A stretch of DNA of 64,000 bases from Muscardinus avellanarius (GCA_963383645.1 OY726560.1:150012349-150076348), one strand, 5' to 3'. Positions 43,604 through 55,778 are shown, counted from the first letter of the stretch. Numbers and translations: made by a program. Notes: generated by a model from the sequence alone, not told the origin.

Positions 43604-43808
43604 AGCCAGGCGTGGTGGTGCACGCTTGTAATCCCAGCATTCGGGCGACTGAGACTGGAGGATCATACTTAGTGAGGCTTTTTACAACTTAGTGAGACCC
43701 GGTTTCAAAATAAAGAATAGAAAATAGGGCAGGAGATGTAGCTCAGAGGTCGAATGCCCCTGAGTTCCATCATCCCCACCCTCACAAAAAAAAAAAAAAA
43801 AAAAAAAG
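43604..43808 (+). mobile_element. B1-dID SINE, B1 half shortened
   Basis: AGCCAGGCGTGGTGGTGCAC start. About 25 bases are missing around the GGATCATACTTAGTGAGG junction, where the CGGTTCGAGGACAGCCTCAG segment is absent. ID half AGGAGATGTAGCTCAGAGGT and a pure A run of about 23 follow. Confidence 0.9.
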
Positions 43809-44845
43809 CACAGAAAGCCACCTTGAAAATGATGAAAACCAAGCAAAACTGGCCATGTGTCCTCCCTGACTCCTGGCTCCAGGACGCAGCTCACCAAGTG
43901 GTAGGCCCAACACCCCAGTCATCCTGGCCCACAGGCCACACTGGCTTCCCCACACCAGGGCCAACCCCCACTGCTTCCTTCCAGAGAGTGTGCATGGCTT
44001 CTGGGTGAGCAGGTGTCACCTGCTAACACCTGCCACCTCTCAGAACATCTTAGTCAACCAGGAATGGTGGCTCTTCTGTGTTTGCACCTGATGGAGCCCC
44101 CGCCCTGCCCCAGTGCCCTCTCCAAAGCACGGTCACATGGATGCTCCGGAGGTCCAGTCGGGTTGGCGATCATCTTTCTGAGCGCCTGAGTCTTTCTTGC
44201 TTCCCACCCAAAAAACAGTCTGACTCTCTCTCACCCTCACACCACCCTGAAAATTGAATACAGTGATCAAAGCAGAAAGCAAGACTGGAAGTCTCTCCCC
44301 ATCCCATTGGAGCAGCCCTAGAAGTGACAGAGGGCAAGATATGGCTGAACATTCTAGGATTCTGGTTGTAGGCTCCCCAAGAAACTGGAGTAGCAGCACT
44401 TCCCTGAGTCCTGAGTGGTCATTTTCTCCTCTATCCCTGATTTTCCTTGTGGTTTACCCCTAAATAAACATTTTCCTCAAATTTTCATCTTTTATGTCCA
44501 GCCACCACCCCCAGAGACCTGTGGCTCCTATATTTGTCCTCACCCTACCAGCTGGCTGCCAGAGAACATTATAGTAAGGGGTGTCCAGTGCCCATTTGTC
44601 AGAGGGTAGACATCTGTCTTCGTAGCCTGCTTTCTTCTAGTAACAGCTCCCTGGTTTTCTTTGCGATTCCAATGGTCCTTCGTGTCAATCACATGGTCTG
44701 GGTGGGGCTGACGCCTTCTCCATTCTAGAAAGCTGACTGATCAGAGAGTTTTATGCCCCCCAGCAATGGGGATGTATTTAAGAATAGACATATAACCCAC
44801 GCCAGCCAAGAGTGCTGACCTGATACAAGCTGTCTGTGCCCCGAT
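43809..44845. other. unique sequence with possible old CCAAT-type repeat
   Basis: No gene recognised. 44620-44840 has GTCAATCACATGGTCTGGGT and ACATATAACCCACGCCAGCC, an arrangement like 24560-24840. GCACCTTTTCCAAT-type elements are not otherwise evident. Confidence 0.3.
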
Positions 44846-44860
44846 AGAAAAGAGAAATGG

Positions 44861-45073
44861 GGCGCCGGGCGTGGTGGCGCACGCTTGTAATCCCCGCGCT
44901 TGGGAGGCGGAGACAGGAGGATCGTGCAGGTTCGAAGCCAGCCGCGGGTGCTGGCTTAGGAGACCCTGTTTCCAAATAAAAATGTAAAAATAGGTCTGGG
45001 AGTGTAGCCCGGAGGTAGAAGGGCTTCCAGGTACCCCAGTACCACCAAAAAAAAAAAAAAAAAGAAAAGAAAA
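44861..45073 (+). mobile_element. young CpG-rich B1-dID SINE
   Basis: GGCGCCGGGCGTGGTGGCGC start, GTAATCCCCGCGCTTGGGAG, GCCAGCCGCGGGTGCTGGC insertion variant, ID half, A tail with AAAG interruptions. A perfect 15-bp TSD, AGAAAAGAGAAATGG, lies at 44846-44860 and 45074-45088. Confidence 0.96.
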
Positions 45074-45149
45074 AGAAAAGAGAAATGGACATTCGTTCCT
45101 TGGGAATTTTATTCAGAAGCCAAGGGAGAGAGGAAGAATCATGGAAGGT

Positions 45150-45275
45150 TTAAACGAGAAATCGGCATGATTTTATTGAAGGTCCAAAGAGATCTATCTG
45201 GCTGCTGTGTGAAGAGAGGAAAGAGCTGGCATTGGGGCCAGTGAAATGGAGAGAAGTGGGTGGTTTCAAGATATA
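45150..45275. other. fragment of the same ancient repeat as 37.9-38.9 kb
   Basis: GAGATCTATCTGGCTGCTGT, GTGTGAAGAGAGGAAAG, GAAATGGAGAGAAGTGGGTG and TTTCAAGATATATTCTACAA follow the same order as the copy around 37990-38050. Confidence 0.45.
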
Positions 45276-45962
45276 TTCTACAATTCACACCAACAATCTG
45301 CCTGCTGACTCCAAGATAGATTCATGTGGAGAAAAGCCCACAGATCACCTGGGCACACTTTTCCTTCCCCTGATGAAAACAACTGCCAGGACTTCCTGGA
45401 CCTCATTCAGAAATCAGCAGCAACTATGGCAACCCAAATAGGATTTTGAAAACCACCTTTCACAGTTGAGGCATCTGCTCTTGGCCCCCTGTGAGAAAGG
45501 ACCTTGTTTGTATCCCTAGCTTTCTTCTCAGGTTTCATAAGACTGGAAGGGCATTGCTGGGACTGGGGCTCTGAGTAACAGCACTGCCCTGGGTCTCGAG
45601 TGGTCATTTCTGAGAGATCAGAATGATATTGCAGCGAGCCAAGGAATGCCAGGGAGAAATCACAATCTCCAACACCTGGATTCCTGACCTCTGGCTTCCA
45701 AAACGGTGAGAGAGACAGCTCTGCAGTCTGGAGCCACCCCAGGCATGGTGCTGTCCAAACAACCCTAGGAAGTGAACATGGAACCGGTCCTGGAAAATTG
45801 AAATGAGAATCTTGAGTTTTTGCCACAATTCCAGATTCCCAGTTTGGTGCCCATGTGATTTTAATCCATTCAGAAGGTCTTCAGGGTTACCTGAGCAATC
45901 ATAGCTTGAGCCTTGTCAGGCTTTACTAGATTAAAATAACGAACATGTGTTTTCAAAAATTA
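45276..45962. other. unique sequence
   Basis: No recognised feature. Minus-strand frames of 74-139 codons overlap each other and lack domain evidence. Confidence 0.35.
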
Positions 45963-45968
45963 AAAGGT

Positions 45969-46178
45969 AAGCTAGGCATAGTGACATATGCCTGTAATCT
46001 CAGTACTTGGGATGTTGCGATAGGAGGGTTGTGGGTTCGAGGACAGCCTCAGCAACATAGCAAGACTCTCAACAACCCAGAGAGAGACCCTGTTTCAAAC
46101 CAAAAAAAATTGAAAGGTCTGGGGGTATAGCTTAGAGGTAGAATGCTCCTGAGTTTGATCCCCAGTACCACAAAAAAA
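45969..46178 (+). mobile_element. B1-dID SINE
   Basis: AAGCTAGGCATAGTGACATA start, GGGTTCGAGGACAGCCTCAG, ID half GGTCTGGGGGTATAGCTTAG, A tail. The flank AAAAATTAAAA occurs on both sides (probable TSD). Confidence 0.9.
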
Positions 46179-46545
46179 TTAAAAATCACATGTCTAAGCA
46201 TGTATATAAACACACAATAAACATTTAATTTAATATATATTTTATTTCATACTATCATGTCAAAGTAGCATCATCTATTTATTTAAATATTAATTATTTG
46301 TGTATGACTCTTTTTTGCATCTATCTCAGGGTCTTTTGCCAAGTAGATATTATATTATTAGTTGACCAAATTAAAATCAGTAGTAGTTAAAAGAGGCAAA
46401 TGGTTTTTGTAAAAGACATCCATCCAAGAAATCCTTCATTAAAGACCCAAATCATAGAAATCAGAGAGCCAAAACAGAAAACGAGCCTACATCTAGTTTT
46501 GCCATCACCCATCTGTTAAGTCATCTGAAATTTTTCTCCATCCTA
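46179..46545. other. unique AT-rich sequence
   Basis: AT-rich with no recognised repeat beyond short TA patches. Confidence 0.3.
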
Positions 46546-46547
46546 TT

Positions 46548-47045
46548 TTTTTTTTAATGTGGATCACATTGAAAATGGCATACAGTCACACAGTGCTTGC
46601 TGCCCCCCCACTTCCCTTCCCCCTCCCAACAATGAGTGTCCAGGTTGGCCATGCTACATTCACACTTATACACATATTCTGATGTAGCTCCTCCATTAAT
46701 CAACCTCAGCCTTCTTCCTCCCTTACCCTTCCTTTCTAGCTTTGCTGAGGTTTCCCCTCCATTATCTGGAATCCCTCTGGTATCCCTAATACTCCCTAGT
46801 TTGGGCATATTAGAGAAAACATATGTCCCTTCTCTTTCTGTGCTTGGCTGATCTCACTTAACATAATGTTCCCCAGGTCTTTCCATCTTCTTGAGAATGA
46901 CATGATTTTGTTCTTTTTTATAGCTGAGTAGAATTCCATTGTGTGTATTCCCCATAATTTTGCAATCCATTCATCTGTTGATGGAGACTGAGGTTGGTTC
47001 CATATTTTGGCCATTTCAAATTGTGCTCCATTTATATGAGATATC
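46548..47045 (-). mobile_element. L1 3' end, sister copy of 3069-3548
   Basis: The minus strand encodes the ORF2 C terminus (AKIWNQPQSP, EFYSAIKKNKI, SRRWKDLGN, KEKGHMFSLI), then the same 3' UTR including GAGTGTCCAGGTTGGCCATG. It keeps a GAGGTTTCCCCT segment missing from the 3-kb copy and extends slightly further upstream. No TSD could be fixed because both ends are T-rich. Confidence 0.9.
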
Positions 47046-47679
47046 TTCCCCACAACAACAGACTTTTTTTTTTTTACCAAAAAATTGAATGAATATGCGG
47101 TTCTGTTTTGTATCTCGTTTTTTTATTTAAAAACTCAGTATGCACGCACCTATCATCATTTAGTTCTTCAAAATCTCTAGAGAGAGAAGAGAGAATTTGC
47201 AGCTGCCCTCACCAAGGCCCAGCAATGATATTGATGCCAATGTATTTAGCAACGAGTGGCCTGGGGAGGAGACCCACACCCTGGGGCCCACAGTAAACCC
47301 AGCCAGCCCCATCTCCTACTGTGAGGACAGGCTGGCTTTGGGTGTTGCAAAATCCCACCTTCCAAGTTCCCCTGGTTTTCCAAAGTGTTGGCAGAAACCC
47401 CGAATAGTTCCTCTTGTTCGGTGGGAGTTCCCACACCATGACAGTCTCCTGCTTGAAAAAGCTCACGGGCAGCTCGGGGCTAGAGCCAGGTCTGCCCCCA
47501 GTCTTAACTCGTCTCCCACACCCCACACCTTCCCTCTCTCCCATTCAGTGGGGACCTTGTCCCGGGAGTGTGGTCCAACGCACAGGTCAGGGACACAGGA
47601 ACTAGGAACAGCCACTCCATCCTGCTGGATGCCATGGCCCTCGAAGAGACAGGCACCCTCAACCCTTCGTCCTCTCTTT
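47046..47679. other. unique sequence
   Basis: No recognised repeat. A 200-codon plus frame at 47197-47799 runs into the following SINE and has opposing frames, so it is not evidence of a gene. Confidence 0.35.
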
Positions 47680-47904
47680 TATTTTTTATTTTATTATTTT
47701 ATTTTGGGTAGTACTCTGGGCAGAACCCAGGGGCATTCTACCCCTGAGCTACACCCCCAACTCTATTTTACTTTTTATTTTGAAACAAGTTCTCACTAAG
47801 TTGCAGAGGGCTTCACTAAGTTGCTGAGGCTGGCCAGGAACCTGCGATCCTCCCGTCTCAGCCTCCCAAGTACTGGCATTACAAGCGTGCGCCACCGCAC
47901 CCGG
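47680..47904 (-). mobile_element. B1-dID SINE
   Basis: Antisense dimer with GGCAGAACCCAGGGGCATTC (ID) and AGTACTGGCATTACAAGCGT (B1), ending CCGCACCCGG. Confidence 0.92.
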
Positions 47905-48129
47905 ACTCTCGTTTGTTTTTAATGGGCACCATATGTAATTTGTTGATTTTTCTTGATCTTTTTTTTTTTTTTTCTTTCCTGGTCCTTTGCAAACTCTTCC
48001 CACCACGGCAAGTAAGCAAGCCGTGCTGGGGAACAACGCTGCCACATGAAGGCTCTTCTTTAGATCCACTCGTGGATCTGGGAAAGAGAACCTGGTGGGG
48101 GGAGTAGATTGTGCCCTGTGCATTGGCCT

Positions 48130-48680
48130 GGGGTTTGGTGACATCACTGTAACTTACCAAAGGGAACCAGGGCAGGAGACACTTATAGGAAACGGCTATC
48201 ACTTACAACCGAGTACATGCCATATCCTTTAATTTCACGATTAGCAGCATTTCATCATTGGAAAAACCAAGCCTTTCCCCATTCGGTGGCATAAAGCTAG
48301 TATAAAGTCAAGTGTGTCTTTTCTGGAAATATTCATAGAATTTTTTTAATGGACATAGTTCAAGAGTTGGGCAATAAATTTCTTTCCTAATGAGACACCA
48401 AAAAGAAAGAGAACATTTGATGTTACGCCCAACGAGTCAGTTTTTGAAGATTTATAGGCATCTGGGCAAGAACTGTCCTCTCCTGCCAATGAGTTTTTAA
48501 TTTTGCTTTGATAGTCTCCAGGTGTCTATATTTGCCTGTGATGCTAGATGCATAAAACTGCAGCAATAGACATACATTTTCTTTTTTCCTGCTTGAACTG
48601 TACCTCTGGACACATTGCATGGCCGAGTCCTAGCAGACTCTGGGCCAATGTCTGCTAAGCTTACATATATATATACATAG
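48130..48680. other. candidate conserved noncoding element
   Basis: Repeat-free, with CTTTAATTTCACGATTAGCA, ATGTTACGCCCAACGAG, CAATGAGTTTTTAATTTTGC and GATGCTAGATGCATAAAAC. Ends in a short TATATATATACATAG patch at 48664. Confidence 0.35.
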
Positions 48681-49029
48681 ACGATATTCCATAAAGACAG
48701 GCTTCCATCCACCCATACCATAACATGCTGTGAAAAAGAGCCCTTCTATCCACAAGTTTTTACCAGAGAAAGATGGCTTTCCAGGCAAGGAGCTCAGAGC
48801 AGCTCTGATGAGGACGTTTCCTTGTGCAGTGGTGGGTCAGAGGCCAGGAGGCAAGCTTGGCTCGTGCCTGGAACATCTTCAGGCTTTCAGCAAGAAGGGG
48901 CCTGGCATTCACTTTCTATCATGTTCACATACAACTTCCTTGCAGAGATCTTTCTGGAAGCCTGGCTGTACCACGCCTTTTATGTTGTCCTGGGAGAAGT
49001 CAGAGTGGCCCTACCATTGTCTTTTCCAG

Positions 49030-49198
49030 CATCGTGTGCTAATGTGAGTGTTCTGAGCACGTTTAGGGAGGCCAGGTACAGCTTCGATGCGCTGTAGGCC
49101 AGCTATAGTAAATGCCTTTTCAATTTAAAATATTTTTAGCTTATAATGTGTTTACTGGGACTGGGACACAACCTCACCATAAGTCAAAAATGTCTGTA
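49030..49198. mobile_element. Tigger-type (TcMar) terminal fragment
   Basis: GTGTTCTGAGCACGTTTAGG, CCTTTTCAATTTAAAATATT, ATGTGTTTACTGGGACTGGG and CCATAAGTCAAAAATGTCTG follow the terminal region of pogo/Tigger DNA transposons. Only one end is present. Confidence 0.65.
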
Positions 49199-49330
49199 TT
49201 TTATGAATAAAATCCACACCTTGCACACCTACCGGGAGCAGCTGCCATGCTGGGTGATGTGGACCCATTGTGCCTGGTCCTCATGTAATCCTCACAATAT
49301 TGATAGCTTTATGTTGAAAGTCCATCTTTT
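49199..49330. other. unique sequence
   Basis: Short spacer before the next SINE. No feature. Confidence 0.3.
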
Positions 49331-49548
49331 GGCTGGGTGTAGTGGCAAATGCTTGTAATTCCAGTACTTGCGAGGCTGAGACAGGAGGATCACAGATTAG
49401 AAGCCAGCCTCAGCAATTTAGTGAGTTCTTCCTTAATTTGGTGAGACCCTGTTTCAACATAAAAGAGAAAAATAGAGCTAGGAGGTATAGCTTAGAGATA
49501 GAATGCCTCTGGGTTTCATTCCCAGTACCACAAAAATTAAATAATAAA
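49331..49548 (+). mobile_element. B1-dID SINE (old copy)
   Basis: GGCTGGGTGTAGTGGCAAAT start, ID half GAGCTAGGAGGTATAGCTTA, A-rich tail. TCCATCTT flanks on both sides (49321 and 49551) are a probable TSD. Confidence 0.88.
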
Positions 49549-49579
49549 AATCCATCTTGTGTAGGTAGCATGTAGTGAA

Positions 49580-49580
<1 letters not shown>

Positions 49581-49629
<49 letters not shown>
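49581..49629. repeat. (TG)n microsatellite
   Basis: Pure TG run joining two oppositely oriented SINEs. Confidence 0.98.
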
Positions 49630-49630
<1 letters not shown>

Positions 49631-49820
49631 GTACTGAGGATTGAACCCAGGGGCATTCTATCTCCAAGCTACATCTTCAGCCCTATTTTATTTTTTATTT
49701 AGAAAGCATGTCTCAGTAAGTTGCTGAGAGCCTTGCTAAATTTCTGAGGCTGTCTTTGAACCTGCAATTCTCCTGCCTCAGCCTCCCAAGTGTTGGGATT
49801 ACAGGCATGCACCCCTGGCT
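49630..49820 (-). mobile_element. B1-dID SINE (old copy)
   Basis: GTACTGAGGATTGAACCCAG (ID) and TCAGCCTCCCAAGTGTTGGG (B1). It forms an inverted pair with the SINE at 49331-49548, and its 3' tail position adjoins the TG repeat. Confidence 0.88.
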
Positions 49821-49849
49821 AGAAGCTTGCTTTTGTATTTATTCTGATA

Positions 49850-50875
49850 AACCTTCTCTTTTAGATAGAGTGTTTAGTTCATTGAAAATTAACATAACCG
49901 ATGATTGCTTATGATTTTGCTGCCATTTTATTATTTATTTTTTAAGTATCCACTTTCTTTCTTTCTTTTCTCTCTATTCCTCCTAAATGATATTTAAGAT
50001 GAGTAGAGATTGGTTGAGTATTTTATAGGATTCCATTTACATTTTTATTCACCTCTTAGGTATGTTATTTTATTATATTGATCAATGCTCTAGAGATGAA
50101 AATATATACAACCTTTACTTTTTAAAGTCTGATTACAGTTGGTACCATTCCATTTCACTCAAAGTATGTCAATTTAATGTCAATTATTTTATGCTTTCGC
50201 TGCATAGAGGGCATCTACATAGGTTATGAATTCCAAAGAGTGTTACCATTTCTACTTTGAATAATAGTATAAGAAATTAAAGCTAGAAGAGAAGGAAAAT
50301 AGTGATTTTTTAATATTTGCTGAGATTTTTATTATTTTCATGCTTTTTGGTCCTTCCTGAAGATCTGAGGTAGCACTGACTGTAGTTTTCTTACATATGA
50401 AAATATCTCTAGCTCACCTCTATTGCAAAAACATGCTTTTATTGAATATACAATTCAAGGTTGTGCTTGTTTATTCGGCCCTTGAAGGTCAGTCCTGTCT
50501 CACTCTTGCCGCCGGGTTTGTGAGGAGAGCTTGGCTGTGAGTTGGGTCACATCACTGAAGATGATGCACTTCTTGTCTTCCTTTGCTTTCAAGAAGTGCT
50601 CATTGACGTTAGTAGTTCATTATGTGCTTGGGATGTTCTTCTTTTGTTTATCTGGCTTGGGATTCATCGAACAAGTGCAATCTGCACGTCTACGACTTAG
50701 GACCAACTTGGGAAATTCGAGGTCACTATTTTTTCAAGTATGTCTTTTGCCCACTTTCTTTCCTCTTCTTCTGGAATTCCAAGACCATGTAGGTCATTCT
50801 GTTGGATGTCACTGAACAGGTTTCTGAAGTTCTGCCTCTTTTTCCTCTTCTTTTTTTAATCTCCTTTTCTCTTTC
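49850..50875 (-). mobile_element. ancient L1M, antisense
   Basis: GGTTGAGTATTTTATAGGAT, GCTCTAGAGATGAAAATATA, GGCTTGGGATTCATCGAACA, TCTTCTGGAATTCCAAGACC and CTGAACAGGTTTCTGAAGTT follow an L1M region also present at 58.2-60.8 kb. All frames are broken. Confidence 0.6.
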
Positions 50876-51717
50876 CTTTTGCCCCAGCATCCTCTTTGGA
50901 TGAAAGGATAATCCTGGGACTCTTCTGGAATCTTGAGTCTACCAGCATCCTCCTCATCCCCAGTCAATCATAAGTCACAGAAGGATGCCCCCACCTAGGT
51001 GGGAAAGGGAGACTGTCAGGAGCTGCTAGGAATATGCCAGGATTCCCTAAATCCACCCAGAGCCAGGCAGCTCCAGCAGAAGCCCCAGCGCCATCTACTG
51101 GTCGTGTTGAGTACTGGAGAAGTTGTGTTCAAAGAGAGCTGTTCAGAGTTGAAAGGTGCACAACAGCAGTACCGCTACATGTTAGCGCGTGGCCCCTCGG
51201 CACTGCCCAGTCCCCACCCCCGTCCTGAAGAAGCTCAAGCTTGCCTCTGGCATAAGCACTTCTGCAAGCTCATGCAGCTTCTCCAAGGACCTAGATCCCC
51301 AGACAAAGCCGAGGAGGCTTTCTCCCACATGCTTGACAGGTGGCGTATTTTACTCTGAAACACCACGGTGATCAAAGCAATAGGGCTCTGCCAGGGAAAG
51401 GCTTCGCCTGCTCAGGTCAAAAGAGGAAGAGGAAGCCCCTTCTTCTGAGCAGCAAGAGCAGCTTAGCACTTAAATTCTCAGGTCACCGTGTCCCATGGCA
51501 CCCACAGCGCTTGTGTGTCCCTGTCCCTTGTGTTTTATACAAACCACACATGGGTATTTAATTCCTAGTGCTCTCACTCTGATTTGTTATGCTGAAATTA
51601 ATGTTTCTTGGCACCCTCAAGGACCTAGCTCTTCCCAAATTCCCCATGATGTCATAGAGGAGCAGGGAGGACAATGGCCTTAGTAAGTTGTTATTTTGAC
51701 CATGGGGAGAACATCTA

Positions 51718-51720
<3 letters not shown>
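50876..51720. other. unique sequence
   Basis: No recognised repeat. A 119-codon plus frame at 50999-51358 has no recognisable domain and overlaps other frames. Confidence 0.35.
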
Positions 51721-51769
<49 letters not shown>

Positions 51770-51775
51770 CTTTTC
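51721..51775. repeat. (TC)n microsatellite
   Basis: Pure TC run followed by TTTC units. Confidence 0.98.
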
Positions 51776-52181
51776 CTCCCTTCCTCATTTTTTTCCAAAA
51801 GAAAGAAATTATTACATATTATAAGACTTTCAAAACAACACAGTATCACACACAAAAAAATCACAGAAATATTTGCTCAAAGAAGCAAAAGTCCTCCATA
51901 ACTTCACCAGCCAAAATTTAATATCAGTAGTGACTTGGTACATAATCCTCTAAATTTTGTTCATGTGAAAATTTTGATTATTTTGTAAAGTGTCATGCTT
52001 ATTTGAATTTTTTTTCCTAATGGCAGATCTTGGACCTATCAAAACAAAGAGATCTGCCAGCCTCAATCTTTCTAAGAATTGTATAGCATTTTATCATGTG
52101 ACCTGCAATTGATTTAACCTGTCCTCTACTGGCTGACATTTTACATACCCAACTTTATTAGTGAAAAGTTTGAATCTCAGG
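51776..52181. other. unique AT-rich sequence
   Basis: No recognised feature. Confidence 0.35.
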
Positions 52182-52643
52182 TGTTGGCCAGTTTTTTGTG
52201 GCTTTGGCCAAAATACCTAGCATAAACAAGTGATAGGAGGAAAGGTTGATTTGGGCTCATGGTTCAGAGGCTTGGCCTGTAGTGGGCTGGCTCCCTTGCT
52301 TTGGGCCTGAGGAGAGACAGAGAATATGGTAAAAAGGCATGGCAGAGGAGAGCTGCTCAGCTCATGAGAGCAGGAAGCAGAAAGGGAGGGGAAGGGGTTG
52401 GGGACAAGAAGTACCTCTCTAGGGCACATCACCAGTGGCTTGCTTGTCCAACGAGGTCCCACCTCCCACAGCCTCCTCCACCTCCCAGTAGTCCATTGAG
52501 ATTATGGGTTAATCCAATGATGAGATTAGCACCCTTGTGACCCAATCACCTTCCAAAGGCCCCTCTCTTAATATGGCTGTTTTGGGGAATGAGATTTTGA
52601 CACATGAATCTTTGGGGAGACACTTCATGGCCAAATCATAACA
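52182..52643 (-). mobile_element. MaLR-type LTR, antisense
   Basis: TGTTGGCCAGTTTTTTGTGG, TTTGGCCAAAATACCTAGC, TTGATTTGGGCTCATGGTTC, AGGAGAGCTGCTCAGCTCAT, CAATCACCTTCCAAAGGC and GGCCAAATCATAACA. This is the fullest copy of this LTR family in the window. Confidence 0.85.
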
Positions 52644-54495
52644 CCCAGGGAGGTTAACTGGCTTGTGATAGGTAGCACAGATATCTAAAGATAGCCCCCA
52701 GACTCAAACCTACTCTGGGTTTCCCTTAATTTTCCTACTGCAATTCCAAGGGAAAGAGCAGGGCCTACGCTGGAGAAATCCCTGGGGCTAACTTTCGTCC
52801 CAAGGATTCCAGTCAGGAGGACTGAAGATGACCGACAGTCTCGACTAACACAATGCCAGCCAGGTCCTTTCATTAAAGGATGAGTTAGACGCATGCCATC
52901 CTCCTGAATTAATAAGAACTTAGAGACAAAGAACATGAAAGAATCCAGAGGAGGGGAAAAAAACTCTAGTGTCTGGTCCTTAAATCAATTTTTGATAATG
53001 AGTGTCATATATTTAAATGTTCGCACATAATCATCACATTAGCATTAACTATACCATCAAAGACAATCTGATTACATAATATGCTTCTTCACGTATCACC
53101 ACCATGAACTTGTTAATACATGTAATTATAAATGGAGAAGTAGATTGGGGGAAGACCCAGTAGAAGCCTCTAGAAGTCGGAGTGTGTTTTCCTGCTGTTT
53201 CCCATCAACTAGAAGAAAACAAAGCTAAGTGATTGTCCTGTACCACTGCGCCGGAAGGCCCGCTCGCTGCTCCTGCTCCTCCTTGCTTCCGGGGCTCTCC
53301 AGGGTGCCTGTGGTCTCTGCACACCCACTGGGATCTTTGGCTGCAAGAGGCTGATGCCCACTACTACTGCTTCAGAAGAAAAGGGGGGAGATGAGGTATC
53401 TGAAGGTCACTGGGTGGCACCCTGGGTCAAAAGGGGACCAGAGGAGCAAGATAGAGCAAGAGGCAGGGAAGCAGCATGGGTGCTGTTTGCACAGTCCTGA
53501 GGACGGCAATGGGGGTGGAGTGGGGGAAAATGGAGCATTTTGCTCCATTTCATCTGGGAAAGGAGCGTCATACTAAAATGACCTCCTTTTAGCTCTAAAA
53601 TTCTGTGTATTGCTACAGAAAAGAAATGGCATTCCTCTTCATGTGACAGTGGCATAATTCCTGGTTGGCTTACAGCTGGACGCTGACACCCCTCACATGT
53701 CCCACAGATCTTTCTGGGAGTCCCTAAGATGTGCTACACCAGCATCCAGCAGCAGTCACCGTATGGCTTCTGTCCTCCTGTTGCTCCTGCCCAGCTGCAG
53801 CTGTTCACATCTGGGTCCTCTCAGCCTCAGGAAGAAGCCACCAGTGGATGCTCCCATCACAAGAACCCCATGCACCATCTGAACGGCTAGATGTTCTCCA
53901 AGTCTTCTGATCTAATGGTGGCAGATCACTTCTGGATAATACAGGCCCCTTCCCTTCCTAAGTCCCAAACTGGCAATGACTTTGCACAGAATCTAACAAG
54001 CTCTCTCATGGAACAGTTCCGCCTGCTTCAACTCTCATTCCTCCAACCAGAAGAGCTGGGTTCCAGTCCCAGGGACCAGCTAAGTAACAGATCTCATCAG
54101 CCCCTCTTGCTCCTGCTTATCCAGTAGTCCTCTCCTACTGGAAGCCATCCTTCTTGCCCCAGTGACAAAACAAATGTCCCTGGACATCTCAGTGGGTACT
54201 CACTTGTACCCAGAGCCAAACCCCATTCGATGACCATCCTCCCGGTGACCCTGCAGCCCCATGACACAGGGCTGTCTGTGGTCCTTTCATGGCCTCTCTG
54301 CTCTTGCTCTTCAACTTGCAAACAAGTATAATCTGCTCCACCATGTCCTGCCACTGTGATCTCTCTCTATTTCTGCCTTTCTTTCTTTTTTATATTGCCA
54401 TTTGAATTGAGAAGAAGGAGGGAGATTGCATTGGGAGTCCCTGACCAGGTTTGTGGTAAGAACAGAACCTGTCCTGTGTGGGTTGCTGATTTTTC
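52644..54495. other. unique sequence, possible conserved element at 52960-53140
   Basis: 52960-53140 is AT-rich and repeat-free (TCACATTAGCATTAAC, TACATGTAATTATAAATG). 53528-53550 holds a perfect 10-bp inverted repeat with a 3-base loop, AAATGGAGCA/TGCTCCATTT. The remainder has no recognised gene. Confidence 0.3.
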
Positions 54496-55565
54496 TAGTT
54501 AGAACCATTTTATAAAATAAAAAATATGCAGATTAATGTGCCCAGATTGTAAAGGTGTAGCTTGATGAGTGTTTGCACTTGAATATGCATGAGTACACAC
54601 ATGTAGGACCACCACCCAAGTCAAGATGAAAGGGATTTGTTTTCAGCCCCCCTCCCAGAGGGCTCCCTCATTCCCTCTGCTAGTCAACGCTTCTATTCCA
54701 TAATTGACCCCCATTCTAATTCCTAGCACCACAATCAATTTTTCCTGTTCTTGAGCTTTATATAAATGGGATCAACTAGTATATATTCTTGTATTTTGGC
54801 TTCTTTCACTTGACATATGTCTGTATGAGCTAGTCGTGTTACTGTATGTTACCTTGTTCTTTTTTGTGACTATATGATATTGCAATGTATAAACAGACCG
54901 TAACTTGCATGTTCTTCAATGGGTGGATCATGGATTGTTTCCAAATTTTTAGTATCATGAGCAAAGCTTCCATGACATGATTTTTTGTATGGACATGTGA
55001 AATTATCTCTCTTGCGTATATAGCTAAGTGTAGATTTCTGGGTCATAAGAGTAGGTATGTGCTTAACTCTAGTAGGTACTGCCGAGTAATTTTTCAAAGC
55101 AGATGTACCCATTTACATGCCCACCAGAAATGTGTGAGGTTCCAGTTGTTCCATGTTTCCTTCTGGTAGCACTTGGTAGTATCAGACTTTTTAATTTTAG
55201 CCTTTCTGATGAGTGTGTTGTGGTGTCCAGTTGTAACTTTTGTGTTGCATTTCTTTGATAAGCAATGATGCTCACCATCTTCTCAAATGCTCATTGGACA
55301 TTTATGTATTTTCTTTTATCAAAAGCCTGTTCAAGTCCTTTGCCCATTTTTAAAAATTTGGATGTCTATTTTTTCTTTGTGATTTATAGGAATTCTTTAC
55401 ATACTCTTGATGCCAGCAATTGTCTGATACATGTATTGCACTATCAAAAAATCATTAACTTGCTTTTTTGTTCCCATAATGATGTATTTTTGTGAACAGA
55501 AAATTCTTAATTGTATAATTTTACCTTTTGCTAGAGCTTTTTATATTCTGTTTAAGAAACCAATG

Positions 55566-55742
55566 TCGCCGGGCGTGGTGGTGCACACTTGTAATCCTCA
55601 TGCTTGAGAGGCAGACAGGAGAATGGCGCAGGCTCGAAGCCAGCCCCGTGCGCTGGCTTAGGAGACCCTGTTTCCAAATAAAAATGTAAGTCTGGGAGTG
55701 TAGCCCGGAGGTAGAAGGGCTTCCAGGAACCCCAGTACCACC

Positions 55743-55775
<33 letters not shown>

Positions 55776-55778
55776 GAA
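55566..55778 (+). mobile_element. young CpG-rich B1-dID SINE
   Basis: GTCGCCGGGCGTGGTGGTGC start, GCCAGCCCCGTGCGCTGGC insertion variant, ID half GGGAGTGTAGCCCGGAGG and a tail with AAAAG repeats. A perfect 12-bp TSD, AAGAAACCAATG, lies at 55554-55565 and 55779-55790. Confidence 0.95.

Noticed and set aside
46796..47080. 94-codon minus-strand frame with EFYSAIKKNK as a gene
   Set aside because: Same L1 ORF2 tail in the sister copy, not a host gene.
47197..47799. 200-codon plus-strand open frame
   Set aside because: It runs into an antisense SINE, is opposed by 62- and 111-codon minus frames, and has no domain.
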